A DNA stretch of 64,000 nt from Candidatus Planktophila sp. (GTDB lineage Bacteria > Actinomycetota > Actinomycetes > Nanopelagicales > Nanopelagicaceae), in contig JAFMBT010000004.1 of the NCBI GenBank assembly GCA_017858325.1, positions 27,284 through 91,283 of the forward strand, read 5' to 3'. The notes under the pieces were generated by a model, which was not told the origin of the DNA, did no database searches, and saw only the letters and a list, made by a program, of their open reading frames with translations. Of this stretch, positions 22,119 to 31,030 are shown one piece after another (the first letter of the stretch is position 1; every line of letters starts with the position of its first letter). The position numbers and the translations under genes were made by a program.

Positions 22119-23546
22119 ATGAAAAAGATATCTAACTTCATCAATGGAAAATCTGTTGACTCATCATCAGGTGAGACCACAACGCTGATAAATCCCACCA
22201 CTGCAACACCATTTGCTACCGCACCTAAATCTAACTCCGCCGATGTTGATCTTGCTATGAAATCCGCCGCCGCCGCCTTTGAGGGATGGAGAGATTCAAC
22301 TCCATCAGAGCGCCAGCGCGCACTTCTAAAAATTGCAGATGCCATCGAATCTCGCGCTGAAGAATTTGTGGCGATTGAATCTGAAAACTGTGGAAAGCCA
22401 CTAGGGCTAACCGCAACCGAGGAAGTTCCACCGATGGTTGATCAGATTCGCTTCTTTGCAGGTGCTGCCCGAAACCTGGAAGGTAAATCAGCTGGTGAAT
22501 ATATGCGCGGCATGACCTCATTTGTACGCCGCGAGCCAATCGGTGTCTGCGCACAGGTAACCCCATGGAACTACCCAATGATGATGGCGGTCTGGAAGTG
22601 GGCCCCTGCCATTGCAGCAGGAAATACCGTTGTGCTTAAGCCAAGTGATACAACTCCAGCCTCTACCGTTTTTATGGCTCAGGTCATGAGCGAATTCTTA
22701 CCTGATGGCGTTATCAATGTGATCTGCGGTGAACGCGAGACAGGTGCGCTCTTAGTCGATCACGCAACACCGTCAATGGTTTCGATTACCGGATCAGTCC
22801 GTGCGGGAATGGAAGTTGCTGGCGCCGCTGCTAAATCCTTAAAGCGCGTTCACTTAGAGCTCGGCGGTAAGGCACCTGTCGTTGTATTTAACGATGCGGA
22901 TTTACAGGCAGCGGCTGAAGGAATTGCGATCGCAGGATTTTTCAATGCTGGTCAAGATTGCACCGCGGCCACTCGCGTTCTCGTGCAAGCAGGTGTCTAT
23001 GACGAGATGGTGAAGCTGTTGGCAGATCAAGCCACCAACCAGATCGCCATGGGAATGCCAGATGCGGATGTTCTCGTCGGCCCAGTCAACAATGCTGCTC
23101 AATTTGCTCGAGTCAATGGATTTATTGAACGCACACCTAGCCATGCCCGCGTTGTGGCCGGTGGGTCTGCCAATGATTTGGGTGGATATTTCATTACCCC
23201 AACTGTGATCGCAGACCTCAAGCAGAGCGATGAGCTGATCCAGAGCGAGATCTTCGGACCAGTGATTACGATCCAGAAATTTAACGACGAAGCAGAGGCG
23301 GTCGCCATGGCAAATGGAGTCGATTACGGTCTCGCCTCATCGATCTGGACTAAGGATCACAGCCGGGCAATGCGCCTTGCTAAGGCCTTTGACTTCGGTT
23401 GCGTCTGGATCAATACCCACATTCCTCTGGTGGCTGAGATGCCTCACGGGGGATATAAGCGCTCTGGCTATGGCAAGGATCTCTCCAGTTATGGCTTTGA
23501 GGATTACACCCGAATCAAACATGTAATGAGCAATCTCAACGGCTGA
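22119..23546 (+). CDS. NAD-dependent aldehyde dehydrogenase, probably gamma-aminobutyraldehyde dehydrogenase
   Basis: A 475-residue ALDH-superfamily enzyme. The catalytic cysteine is Cys281 in FNAGQDCTAATR, the general base Glu247 lies in HLELGGKAP, and TPWNYPMMMAVWK with GSVRAGMEVA forms the cofactor site. GQDCTA and the C-terminal SGYGKDLSSYGFEDYTRIKHV resemble PatD/Prr-type enzymes that oxidise 4-aminobutanal to GABA. The position immediately before a polyamine ABC transporter and an agmatinase-family gene supports that substrate, but betaine-aldehyde-type activity cannot be excluded. Confidence 0.82.
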   Translation: MKKISNFINGKSVDSSSGETTTLINPTTATPFATAPKSNSADVDLAMKSAAAAFEGWRDSTPSERQRALLKIADAIESRAEEFVAIESENCGKPLGLTATEEVPPMVDQIRFFAGAARNLEGKSAGEYMRGMTSFVRREPIGVCAQVTPWNYPMMMAVWKWAPAIAAGNTVVLKPSDTTPASTVFMAQVMSEFLPDGVINVICGERETGALLVDHATPSMVSITGSVRAGMEVAGAAAKSLKRVHLELGGKAPVVVFNDADLQAAAEGIAIAGFFNAGQDCTAATRVLVQAGVYDEMVKLLADQATNQIAMGMPDADVLVGPVNNAAQFARVNGFIERTPSHARVVAGGSANDLGGYFITPTVIADLKQSDELIQSEIFGPVITIQKFNDEAEAVAMANGVDYGLASSIWTKDHSRAMRLAKAFDFGCVWINTHIPLVAEMPHGGYKRSGYGKDLSSYGFEDYTRIKHVMSNLNG

Positions 23547-23609
23547 AAGTTTTGGCCAACAATGAGGCCAAAACTTCCTCCGAAATTGCCTACAAATAGT
23601 TTGGCCTCA
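23547..23609 (+). repeat. Triple-segment inverted repeat between the aldehyde dehydrogenase and potD (competing hairpins)
   Basis: Segment A AAGTTTTGGCC (23547-23557) pairs perfectly over 11 bp with segment B GGCCAAAACTT (23566-23576). Segment B extended to TGAGGCCAAAACT (23563-23575) also pairs over 12 bp, with one bulged A, with segment C AGTTTGGCCTCA (23598-23609). A-B and B-C cannot form together. Neither stem has a long U-run. Further down, GGCTCC (23620-23625) can pair with GGAGCC (23670-23675), which contains the potD Shine-Dalgarno. Confidence 0.6.
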
Positions 23610-23682
23610 CGGGGCAATCGGCTCCATAATTAGCCCTGCACAACCATCCCTTGTTCCGGAAAATAAAAAGGAGCCCATCTCG

Positions 23683-24867
23683 ATGGCTAATTCACCGAAG
23701 TCCCAAGCTTTATCGCAAGAAGCACGCGCAATTCTCAACTCAAAATTTTCTCGCCGCGCACTTGTTGCCGGTGCAGGTGCACTAGGTGGAGCAGCGTTGC
23801 TGACTTCATGTGGTTCAGGAGATGATGCCGCATCGGGCTCAGGCTCAGTACGTTGGGGCAACTGGCCTCTCTATCTTGATTATGATGATGAGAGCCAGCT
23901 CTATCCAACACTTGAAGCGTTTATGGAATCAACAGGAATTACGGCAGAGTATTTTGAAGATTACAACGATAACGATGAGTTCTTTGGAAAAGTTCAGGCA
24001 CAACTAAAGATCAAAGAAGATATTGGTTATGACATCGTAACTCCAACTGACTGGATGGCAGCGCGATGGATACGTCTTGGGTATACACAGCAATTTGATA
24101 AATCAAATATTCCTAATGCAGGAAATCTTCTTGAAACTCTAGCCTCACCTTCCTATGATCCAAACCGTGAATACACCATGACCTGGCAAGGCATTATGGG
24201 CGGATTTGGTTGGAATGCAGAGAAGGTTCCAAACGGGATTCGTACCCTTGATGAACTCTTTGCACCTGCAAATAAAGGCAAGATCATCGTTCTCACAGAG
24301 ATGCGCGACACCATTGGAGTTATTTTGCTCTCGCAAGGTGTTGATCTACAAACAGTAACTGAAGATCAATTTATGAATGCAGTTGACTTCATGGAAGGCA
24401 AGATCAAAGACGGTTGGATCCGTGGCGTTAAAGGCAATGAGTATGCAGAAGATCTCACCGCCGGAGATGCTGTCGCTGTTATTGGCTGGTCTGGAGATAT
24501 GTTCATTCTTAAAGATGAATATGATGGAAAGTTTGACTTCGCAATTCCAGAATCAGGTGGAACTATCTCAGGTGATAACTTAGTGATTCCTTACACAGCA
24601 AGTGCTGAGGCGAAGGTAAATGCCGAAAAACTCATTAACTGGTATTACGATCCAGCAATTGCGGCAGAAGTTGCTGCATATGTGAACTATGTAACTCCGG
24701 TAAAGGGTGCTCAGGCCGAGATGGAGAAGATCGATCCAGATCTAGCGGCGAGCGAATTTATCTTCCCAAGTGAGAAGACTCTGGCTAACCTCTCAGTCTT
24801 TCGTTCACTCACACCTGCTGAAGAAAGTACTTGGACAGAGGCGTTCCAAAAGGCAGCCGGCAACTAA
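23683..24867 (+). CDS. potD: Polyamine ABC transporter, substrate-binding lipoprotein (PotD/PotF family)
   Basis: The extracytoplasmic binding protein of a spermidine/putrescine-type importer. The N-terminus has a twin-arginine signal (Arg24-Arg25 in SRRALVAGAG) ending in a lipobox LLTSC, with Cys43 as the expected lipidated residue. Mature sequence features VRWGNWPLYLDYDDE and YDIVTPTDWMAARW typical of the family. Its 394 residues agree with that. It carries a strong AAAAAGGAG Shine-Dalgarno after a 136-base leader with alternative hairpins. It is directly followed by potA. Confidence 0.9.
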   Translation: MANSPKSQALSQEARAILNSKFSRRALVAGAGALGGAALLTSCGSGDDAASGSGSVRWGNWPLYLDYDDESQLYPTLEAFMESTGITAEYFEDYNDNDEFFGKVQAQLKIKEDIGYDIVTPTDWMAARWIRLGYTQQFDKSNIPNAGNLLETLASPSYDPNREYTMTWQGIMGGFGWNAEKVPNGIRTLDELFAPANKGKIIVLTEMRDTIGVILLSQGVDLQTVTEDQFMNAVDFMEGKIKDGWIRGVKGNEYAEDLTAGDAVAVIGWSGDMFILKDEYDGKFDFAIPESGGTISGDNLVIPYTASAEAKVNAEKLINWYYDPAIAAEVAAYVNYVTPVKGAQAEMEKIDPDLAASEFIFPSEKTLANLSVFRSLTPAEESTWTEAFQKAAGN

Positions 24868-26016
24868 GTGGCAGATAGCGCAAACTCTGCACGTGGTGAT
24901 CTCAAACTCACACGCATCACCAAGAGTTATGGCGACTTCATAGCAGTTGATGATCTGACCTTAACCATCCCTGAAGGTTCATTCTTTGCATTGCTTGGAC
25001 CTTCAGGGTGTGGCAAGACCACCACACTTCGTATGGTGGCCGGTCTAGAAGAGCCGACGGTGGGAAGTATCCACTTAGGTTCAACAGATATCACGATAAC
25101 TAAGCCATATCAGCGCCCGATCAATACAGTTTTTCAGAACTATGCCCTCTTTCCACACTTAACTATCTTTGAAAATATTGCATTCGGTCTGCGCCGTCGC
25201 GGCATCAAAGATGTTGATGAGGCTGTAAACAAGGTGCTTAACCTGGTCGAACTTCCCCATCTGGCACAGCGCAAACCAACACAGCTCTCGGGTGGGCAAC
25301 AACAACGCATCGCACTTGCCCGCGCCATTGTTAACCGGCCAGCACTACTTCTCCTTGATGAACCGCTAGGGGCACTTGATCTTAAGTTGCGACGTCAGAT
25401 GCAGATTGAATTGAAGTGGATTCAAAAGGAGGTCGGGCTTACCTTCGTCCACGTTACCCATGATCAAGAAGAGGCTATGACAATGGCTGACACGATCGCG
25501 GTGATGAATGAGGGAAAGATTGAGCAGATGGGAAGCCCAGTTGATCTCTATGACAATCCAAAGACAGCATTTGTTGCAAACTTCCTCGGCCAATCAAACT
25601 TGATTAAGGGATCTCTCGTTGGAACTGATTCAGACTCTCTCATCGCAGATCTCTTTGGGCAGAAGATCTCGATACCGCGCGCTCGTTCTCATGCGGCAGA
25701 TTCATCAATCTATGCTGGGATCCGCCCAGAGAAATTCCGTATCTCACTTCTTCAGACCCCTACCTCAGGAAATGTATTAGGTGGCGGAAAGATTGAGGAT
25801 GTCTCATATATCGGGGTTTCAACCCAGTATCAAGTCATGATGCCATGGGGACAAGAGCTTATGGTCTTTGAGCAAAACGATGATGGAGTCGCACCATTCC
25901 AGATAGGTGATTACGTCAATATTTCATGGGAGCCGGTCTTCACATTTGCTCTTCGCGGTGATGAAGATGCCGCAGCTGGTACCGAGGTAATGCCTGAAGA
26001 TCTCGACGAAGAGTAG
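24868..26016 (+). CDS. potA: Polyamine ABC transporter, ATP-binding protein (PotA)
   Basis: The cytoplasmic ATPase of the importer. Walker A is GPSGCGKTT (residues 44-52), the signature is LSGGQQQRIALARA, and Walker B is LLLLDEPLGALD. A C-terminal TOBE domain starts around YAGIRPEKFRIS, as in PotA/FbpC-type subunits. The 382 residues are standard. It starts with a GTG immediately after the potD stop, so translation is coupled. Order binding protein-ATPase-permease-permease. Confidence 0.92.
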   Translation: MADSANSARGDLKLTRITKSYGDFIAVDDLTLTIPEGSFFALLGPSGCGKTTTLRMVAGLEEPTVGSIHLGSTDITITKPYQRPINTVFQNYALFPHLTIFENIAFGLRRRGIKDVDEAVNKVLNLVELPHLAQRKPTQLSGGQQQRIALARAIVNRPALLLLDEPLGALDLKLRRQMQIELKWIQKEVGLTFVHVTHDQEEAMTMADTIAVMNEGKIEQMGSPVDLYDNPKTAFVANFLGQSNLIKGSLVGTDSDSLIADLFGQKISIPRARSHAADSSIYAGIRPEKFRISLLQTPTSGNVLGGGKIEDVSYIGVSTQYQVMMPWGQELMVFEQNDDGVAPFQIGDYVNISWEPVFTFALRGDEDAAAGTEVMPEDLDEE

Positions 26017-26032
26017 CCAAAGAAATGTCGCG

Positions 26033-26881
26033 ATGAAAAAGATAAGCACTCCCTACTTACTTCTTCTTCCTGGCTTCGCCTTTTTATTTGTATTTTTTAT
26101 TCTGCCAATTATTAATCTCGCCCAGACTTCTACCCAGACTCGGGTAGTCGGTGGAGATGTGCTTGAGTATGAACAGACCCTGCGCTTAGCCAATTATCTT
26201 GATGCCTTTATTGAAAACCGCGAGCAATTCACTCGCTCATTTATATATGCCCTGATTGCCACAGTGCTTGCTCTCTTGATCTCTTATCCGCTTGCCTACG
26301 CTCTAGCTTTTAAGGCAGGTAAATATAAGAACATCTTGCTCGTTCTCGTTATCGCACCATTTTTTACCTCATTTCTCCTCCGTACCGTAGCCTGGAAGCA
26401 AATCCTTGGTGAAGAAGGATTTGTAGTGCCCTCGCTTCGAACCTTCGGAATTATTAGCGAGAATACGACTCTCACATCGACATCATTTGCAGTGGTGATG
26501 GGTATGACCTATAACTTCTTGCCCTTTATGACTCTGCCTCTCTTTGCATCGATCGATCGGATCGATCCGCGCACTTTGGAGGCCTCAGAAGATCTCTATG
26601 CAAATGGTTTTACAACATTTCGTAGAGTAACCCTTCCGCTTTCAATGCCCGGCGTAGTTGCAGGCACGTTGCTTACATTTATTCCAGCAGCAGGTGATTA
26701 TGTAAATGCGCAGATTCTTGGAAATCCAAATACCAAGATGATCGGTAACGTGATTGAGTCGCGTTACTTTAGAATCGTGGACTACCCAACAGCAGCTGCA
26801 CTCTCGTTTACTCTGATGGCAGCAATTCTTATTCTCGTTACTCTCTATATTCGCAAGGCAGGGACGGAGGAGCTGGTATGA
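26033..26881 (+). CDS. potB: Polyamine ABC transporter permease (PotB family)
   Basis: First of two membrane-spanning subunits, with about six transmembrane helices in 282 residues. The EAA-type ATPase contact loop is seen as EASEDLYANGFTTFRRVTLP in the C-terminal third. The short stretch of charged residues after helix 1 matches PotB. The ATG lies 16 bases after potA with only a weak Shine-Dalgarno. The stop overlaps the potC start by 4 bases. Confidence 0.9.
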   Translation: MKKISTPYLLLLPGFAFLFVFFILPIINLAQTSTQTRVVGGDVLEYEQTLRLANYLDAFIENREQFTRSFIYALIATVLALLISYPLAYALAFKAGKYKNILLVLVIAPFFTSFLLRTVAWKQILGEEGFVVPSLRTFGIISENTTLTSTSFAVVMGMTYNFLPFMTLPLFASIDRIDPRTLEASEDLYANGFTTFRRVTLPLSMPGVVAGTLLTFIPAAGDYVNAQILGNPNTKMIGNVIESRYFRIVDYPTAAALSFTLMAAILILVTLYIRKAGTEELV

Positions 26882-27717
26882 GCGTTAAGCAAAAAGATGC
26901 ATCAATTCCAACCCTTCCTCTTGGTGTGGTGATCTCACGTTGGATCGGTCGTAACTTAATTCGTATCTACATGGTCTTTGCTTTTACCTATCTCTTTATT
27001 CCAGTGGCTTACACATTCGCTTTCTCCTTTAATGATTCAGGTAAATCTAATCTCATCTGGAAGGGCTTCACCTTTGATAATTGGACCAATCCGTGCGGTG
27101 CTCCTCAAGTCTGCTCTGCGCTAGGAAACTCAATCAAGATCGGTCTATTGGCAACTATTTTTTCAACAATTCTTGGAACAATGATCGCCTTTGCAATCGG
27201 CCGCTATGCCTATAAGGGACGTTCGGCATCCAATCTTCTGATCTTCCTACCTATGGCGACCCCCGAAATTGTTCTTGGCGCATCGCTTCTCTCGCTCTTG
27301 CTGGTATTTCAAATAAGCCCAGGTTTCTGGCCGACCGTACTTGCCCACGTGGTATTTTGTGTTTCATTCGTTGTCGTTACTGTGAAAGCACGTATTGCAT
27401 CTCTTGACCCTAAGCTTGAGCAGGCGGCGATGGATCTCTATGCAAATGAATTTCAAACTTTCCGACGCGTGACTTTGCCACTAGTTGCTCCAGGAATCGC
27501 AGCGGCTGCCTTATTAGCTTTTAGTCTCTCCTTTGATGATTTCATTATTACAAACTTCAATTCGGGAACCGTCACCACATTTCCGAAGTTTGTCTATGTA
27601 TCTGCCGCGCGGGGAATTCCAGCTCAAGCAAATGTGATTGCCTCCACCATGTTCTTTCTTGCTCTAGCACTCGTTATTATTGGACAAGTGGTCAGCCGTA
27701 AGCGTAAAGTTTCTTAA
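26878..27717 (+). CDS. potC: Polyamine ABC transporter permease (PotC family)
   Basis: Second permease, 279 residues with about six helices. The coupling loop reads QAAMDLYANEFQTFRRVTLP, closely parallel to that of PotB. FSLSFDDFIITNF is a conserved PotC/PotI segment near the C-terminus. It overlaps potB by 4 bases in ATGA style and ends directly before the agmatinase-family ATG with no spacer, tying uptake to catabolism in a single transcript. Confidence 0.9.
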   Translation: MSVKQKDASIPTLPLGVVISRWIGRNLIRIYMVFAFTYLFIPVAYTFAFSFNDSGKSNLIWKGFTFDNWTNPCGAPQVCSALGNSIKIGLLATIFSTILGTMIAFAIGRYAYKGRSASNLLIFLPMATPEIVLGASLLSLLLVFQISPGFWPTVLAHVVFCVSFVVVTVKARIASLDPKLEQAAMDLYANEFQTFRRVTLPLVAPGIAAAALLAFSLSFDDFIITNFNSGTVTTFPKFVYVSAARGIPAQANVIASTMFFLALALVIIGQVVSRKRKVS

Positions 27718-28716
27718 ATGGTCAACCATGGCAATATGTACGGTCCCAGCTTTACCTTCCTAGGTGTTGCCCAATGTGACCTCGATGATCTATCAACCTA
27801 TGCCGATGCCGATATTGTCATTGTCGGTGCGCCCATTGATTCAGGAACATCACATCGCTCTGGTGCCAAGTTTGGTCCGCAAGCAATTCGCGGTGGAGAT
27901 TATCTACCCCATGATGCAAGTCGCCCACATTTAGCCCTCCGCACAGATGGTTTAAAGGATCTGAAAGTTGTTGATGCTGGTGACTTAATGATGCCCGGGG
28001 GAGATCTTGTTGCATCCCTTGCCGTCTTGCGCGAGGCGACAGAGAAAATTTCACGAGCAGGTGCAATTCCGGTAATTCTTGGCGGTGATCACTCGATCGC
28101 ATCTGCAGATGTTGCAGGGATTGCAAACCATCGCGGACACGGAAAGATTTCAATGATCCACTTTGATGCACATGCTGATACTGGCGAAGATCACTTTGGT
28201 GCATTGATCGGGCACGGAACTCCGATGCGTCGCTTAATTGAAGATGGATATATGCGTGGAGATCGCTTCTTGCAACTAGGTCTTCGTGGATATTGGCCGG
28301 ATCATGCCACTCTTGCGTGGATGCGCGATCAAGGTATGCGCTCTTATGAGATGACCGAGATTCATCATCGTGGACTCAATACCGTTCTTGATGAATCTTT
28401 CACCACTCTTATCGATGGCTGTGATGGAGTATTTCTCTCAGTAGATATTGATGTTGTTGATCCCGGAATGGCGCCGGGAACCGGAACCCCAGAACCTGGT
28501 GGAATGACATCGCGTGAGTTACTCGAAGCGGTTAGGCGAATTTGTTTGGAACTCCCTGTTGTGGGAATCGATGTTGTCGAAGTTGCACCAGCTTTTGATA
28601 GCGCGGATATCACCGCAATTTTAGCTAACCGAGTTGTGCTCGAAGCCTTAAGTGCAATCGCCAAGCGCCGTATTGGAAGCGGTTATTCACCCACACAAAA
28701 TCTTCTGGATCGTTAA
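27718..28716 (+). CDS. speB: Agmatinase / guanidino-acid ureohydrolase family enzyme
   Basis: A 332-residue ureohydrolase. The binuclear Mn ligands are visible in GGDHSI, the DAHADTGED motif and SVDIDVVDPGMAPGTG. The family includes agmatinase (agmatine to putrescine plus urea), guanidinobutyrase and guanidinopropionase; agmatinase fits best beside a polyamine importer and an aminobutyraldehyde dehydrogenase, but a guanidinobutyrate substrate would also make GABA. The ATG is fused to the potC stop. The enzyme linking putrescine to aminobutyraldehyde is not in this cassette. Confidence 0.83.
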   Translation: MVNHGNMYGPSFTFLGVAQCDLDDLSTYADADIVIVGAPIDSGTSHRSGAKFGPQAIRGGDYLPHDASRPHLALRTDGLKDLKVVDAGDLMMPGGDLVASLAVLREATEKISRAGAIPVILGGDHSIASADVAGIANHRGHGKISMIHFDAHADTGEDHFGALIGHGTPMRRLIEDGYMRGDRFLQLGLRGYWPDHATLAWMRDQGMRSYEMTEIHHRGLNTVLDESFTTLIDGCDGVFLSVDIDVVDPGMAPGTGTPEPGGMTSRELLEAVRRICLELPVVGIDVVEVAPAFDSADITAILANRVVLEALSAIAKRRIGSGYSPTQNLLDR

Positions 28717-28719
28717 GTC

Positions 28720-29865
28720 ATGCGTGATGTTGTTATCCTTGGTTCTACTGGATCGATCGGGATACAGGCTCTTGAAATCATCGCCGCACATCCAGAACTC
28801 TTTCGTGTCCTAGCCCTTAGCGCCGGTGGCAAGAACACCGACTTACTCATCGAGCAGGCAAAGCGATTTAAAGTTCCTATTGTTGGGGTTGCACTACATG
28901 CTGATCGTGTACGTGAGAACTTACCTGGGGTACAAGTAATCGATGGCCCGCAAGCTTCATCTGAAATTGCAGCAATTACCTGTGATGTTGTACTTAATGC
29001 AATCACCGGATCCATTGGACTAGGGCCAACTCTGTCAGCTCTTCAGGTAGGAAACACACTTGCCCTGGCTAATAAAGAATCACTTGTTGCTGGCGGCGAA
29101 ATTGTTATGTCGATTGCAAAACCTGGACAGCTTCTTCCCGTTGACTCAGAACATAGCGCTTTGTACCAAGGGTTAAAGTCAGGAGAGAGAAGTGAAGTAT
29201 CGCGACTAGTACTCACCGCAAGCGGGGGGCCATTTAGAGATCGCGATGATCTCTCTAGCGTTACCGTTGCAGAAGCACTGGCACATCCAACATGGGCGAT
29301 GGGTCCCGTTGTTACCATTAACTCTGCAACCTTAGTTAATAAAGGTCTGGAAATTATTGAGGCGCACTACCTCTTTGATATTCCATACGCGCAGATTGAA
29401 GCGGTTATTCACCCTCAATCTATCGTGCATTCATTCGTTGAATTTATCGATGGTTCAACAATTGCGCAGGCAAGTCCTCCCAATATGAAGGGACCAATTG
29501 CATACGCACTTTCCTATCCTGATCGACTCAGTGGTGCAACATCTCCGATTGATTGGGCCCAAGCCTCCACCTGGAATTTCTCTCCCATCGATCACGTGAA
29601 ATTTCCCGCTGTCGATCTTGCGCGCCGTTGCGGGGCTCTGGGCGGTGGACTTCCCGCCATCTTTAATGCAGCAAATGAAGTTGCTGTTGACGCTTTTCTT
29701 GATTCTCACATCGGATACTCAGAAATCATCGATATAGTCGACGCTGTGATCCAACAACTCTCTCCATCGGCGGTCTCACCGCTGCGAGATCTGGCCGATG
29801 TCAGTGCCATCGAAGATGATGCACGCCTGGTTGCACGTGAGAAGATAAAGAAGGTGGCTCGCTGA
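28720..29865 (+). CDS. dxr: 1-deoxy-D-xylulose 5-phosphate reductoisomerase
   Basis: Dxr makes 2-C-methylerythritol 4-phosphate from DXP, the committed step of non-mevalonate isoprenoid synthesis, using NADPH and a divalent metal. The N-terminal ILGSTGSIGIQALEII is the NADPH site. The metal/substrate region LPVDSEHSALYQGL and NKGLEIIEAHYLFD are present. The 381 residues are standard. It begins 3 bases after the agmatinase-family gene; its stop overlaps the rseP start. The dxr-rseP-ispG order is typical of actinobacteria. Confidence 0.96.
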   Translation: MRDVVILGSTGSIGIQALEIIAAHPELFRVLALSAGGKNTDLLIEQAKRFKVPIVGVALHADRVRENLPGVQVIDGPQASSEIAAITCDVVLNAITGSIGLGPTLSALQVGNTLALANKESLVAGGEIVMSIAKPGQLLPVDSEHSALYQGLKSGERSEVSRLVLTASGGPFRDRDDLSSVTVAEALAHPTWAMGPVVTINSATLVNKGLEIIEAHYLFDIPYAQIEAVIHPQSIVHSFVEFIDGSTIAQASPPNMKGPIAYALSYPDRLSGATSPIDWAQASTWNFSPIDHVKFPAVDLARRCGALGGGLPAIFNAANEVAVDAFLDSHIGYSEIIDIVDAVIQQLSPSAVSPLRDLADVSAIEDDARLVAREKIKKVAR

Positions 29866-31010
29866 TGGAGATTCTAGGAATTATTGCCTTTGTCGTAGCG
29901 CTCTTACTATCTGTGATGGTGCACGAGTTTGGTCATTACATCACTGCTCGAAAGTTCAACTTTCAGGTGACTGAGTTTTTCTTGGGATTTGGAAAACGCA
30001 TTTGGTCCTATCATCGAGGTGAGACCGAATTTGGAATCAAGGCAATTCCTGCTGGTGGATATTGCAAGATTTCGGGAATGACGCCAGATGATGCGATGGC
30101 TCCAGGGCAAGAGTCACGGGCTTTCTATTCGGCCCGCTCATCGAAGAAACTTATCGTTCTTGGCGCGGGATCATTTCTGCACTTTGTTCTTGGCTTCTTT
30201 CTCCTCTTTACTCTGCTGGCAGGGGTCGGTGTCAACACAATTTCACCTGTGATTAAAGAGGTAATTCCAGATTCTGCCGCTCTCGACGCGGGATTTCGAG
30301 CAGGGGATGAGATCACATCTATTGATGGTCAAGTGATTACTGATTGGGCCACCGGCTTTGATCTTATTCGCTCATCTAATGGAGCACAGCTTCGATTTAC
30401 CATTGCCCGTGATGGGCAAGAGATTTCACTCGTTGCAACCCCTCGACTGACAGATATAGGTGGCGAGGAACGCTATCTTCTCGGAATTATCAATGAGATA
30501 GGTACTAAGCGTGTAGATGTAATCTCAGCAGGAAAAGAATCTGCAACTATAAGTAAGAATATGATCGTTCAATCTGTTAAATCATTAGCCTTGTTACCTG
30601 CCAAGATCCCAGAGCTCTGGGGGCAAACATTTGGTGGCGATGAACGCGATATCAATGGTTTAGTCGGAGTTGTAGGAGTTGCGCGAGTCTCAGGTGAGAC
30701 CCTTGCCAGTGGAAATCAAAACTGGAGCCAACGCATCGGCACCTTCTTAATTATTATCGCAAGCCTCAATATTTTTGTCGGTATCTTTAATCTACTTCCC
30801 ATCCTGCCCCTTGACGGTGGCCACATGGCCGTTGCGATTGCAGATGAGATCAGAGCGCTGATCGCTCGATTACGTGGTCGCGGACGACCTGCCCCCATTA
30901 ATGTTCAGGTGCTAACCCCAATCACCGCAGTTATCGTTGTGATCTTAATTGCCCTGACCCTGCTCTTACTCGTTGCCGACATAATCAACCCCATCTCGCT
31001 CAATGGCTAG
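29865..31010 (+). CDS. rseP: RIP metalloprotease, RseP/site-2 protease family (M50)
   Basis: An intramembrane zinc protease that cuts transmembrane regulators such as anti-sigma factors. The active-site HEFGH (His20-Glu21-His24) is in the first helix, a PDZ domain spans about residues 120-210 ([19 protein letters not shown]), and the third zinc ligand is in [11 protein letters not shown]. Three to four transmembrane segments are seen in 381 residues. It starts within the dxr stop (TGATG). The target is not visible in this window. Confidence 0.93.
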   Translation: MEILGIIAFVVALLLSVMVHEFGHYITARKFNFQVTEFFLGFGKRIWSYHRGETEFGIKAIPAGGYCKISGMTPDDAMAPGQESRAFYSARSSKKLIVLGAGSFLHFVLGFFLLFTLLAGVGVNTISPVIKEVIPDSAALDAGFRAGDEITSIDGQVITDWATGFDLIRSSNGAQLRFTIARDGQEISLVATPRLTDIGGEERYLLGIINEIGTKRVDVISAGKESATISKNMIVQSVKSLALLPAKIPELWGQTFGGDERDINGLVGVVGVARVSGETLASGNQNWSQRIGTFLIIIASLNIFVGIFNLLPILPLDGGHMAVAIADEIRALIARLRGRGRPAPINVQVLTPITAVIVVILIALTLLLLVADIINPISLNG

Positions 31011-31018
31011 AGTTGAGG

Positions 31019-31024
31019 CAGAAT
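31019..31024 (+). promoter_or_regulatory. -10 box of a leaderless ispG promoter
   Basis: CAGAAT ends 6 nt before the ATG at 31031 and no Shine-Dalgarno is present. The same hexamer and spacing occur before azlC and yaaA. This supports 31031 rather than the TTG at 31013 as the ispG start. Confidence 0.5.
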
Positions 31025-31030
31025 AGAGCC

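Noticed and set aside
24868-26016. PotA as an iron or sulfate importer ATPase
   Set aside because: The ATPase alone would allow it, but PotD/PotB/PotC-type partners and the neighbouring ureohydrolase favour polyamines.
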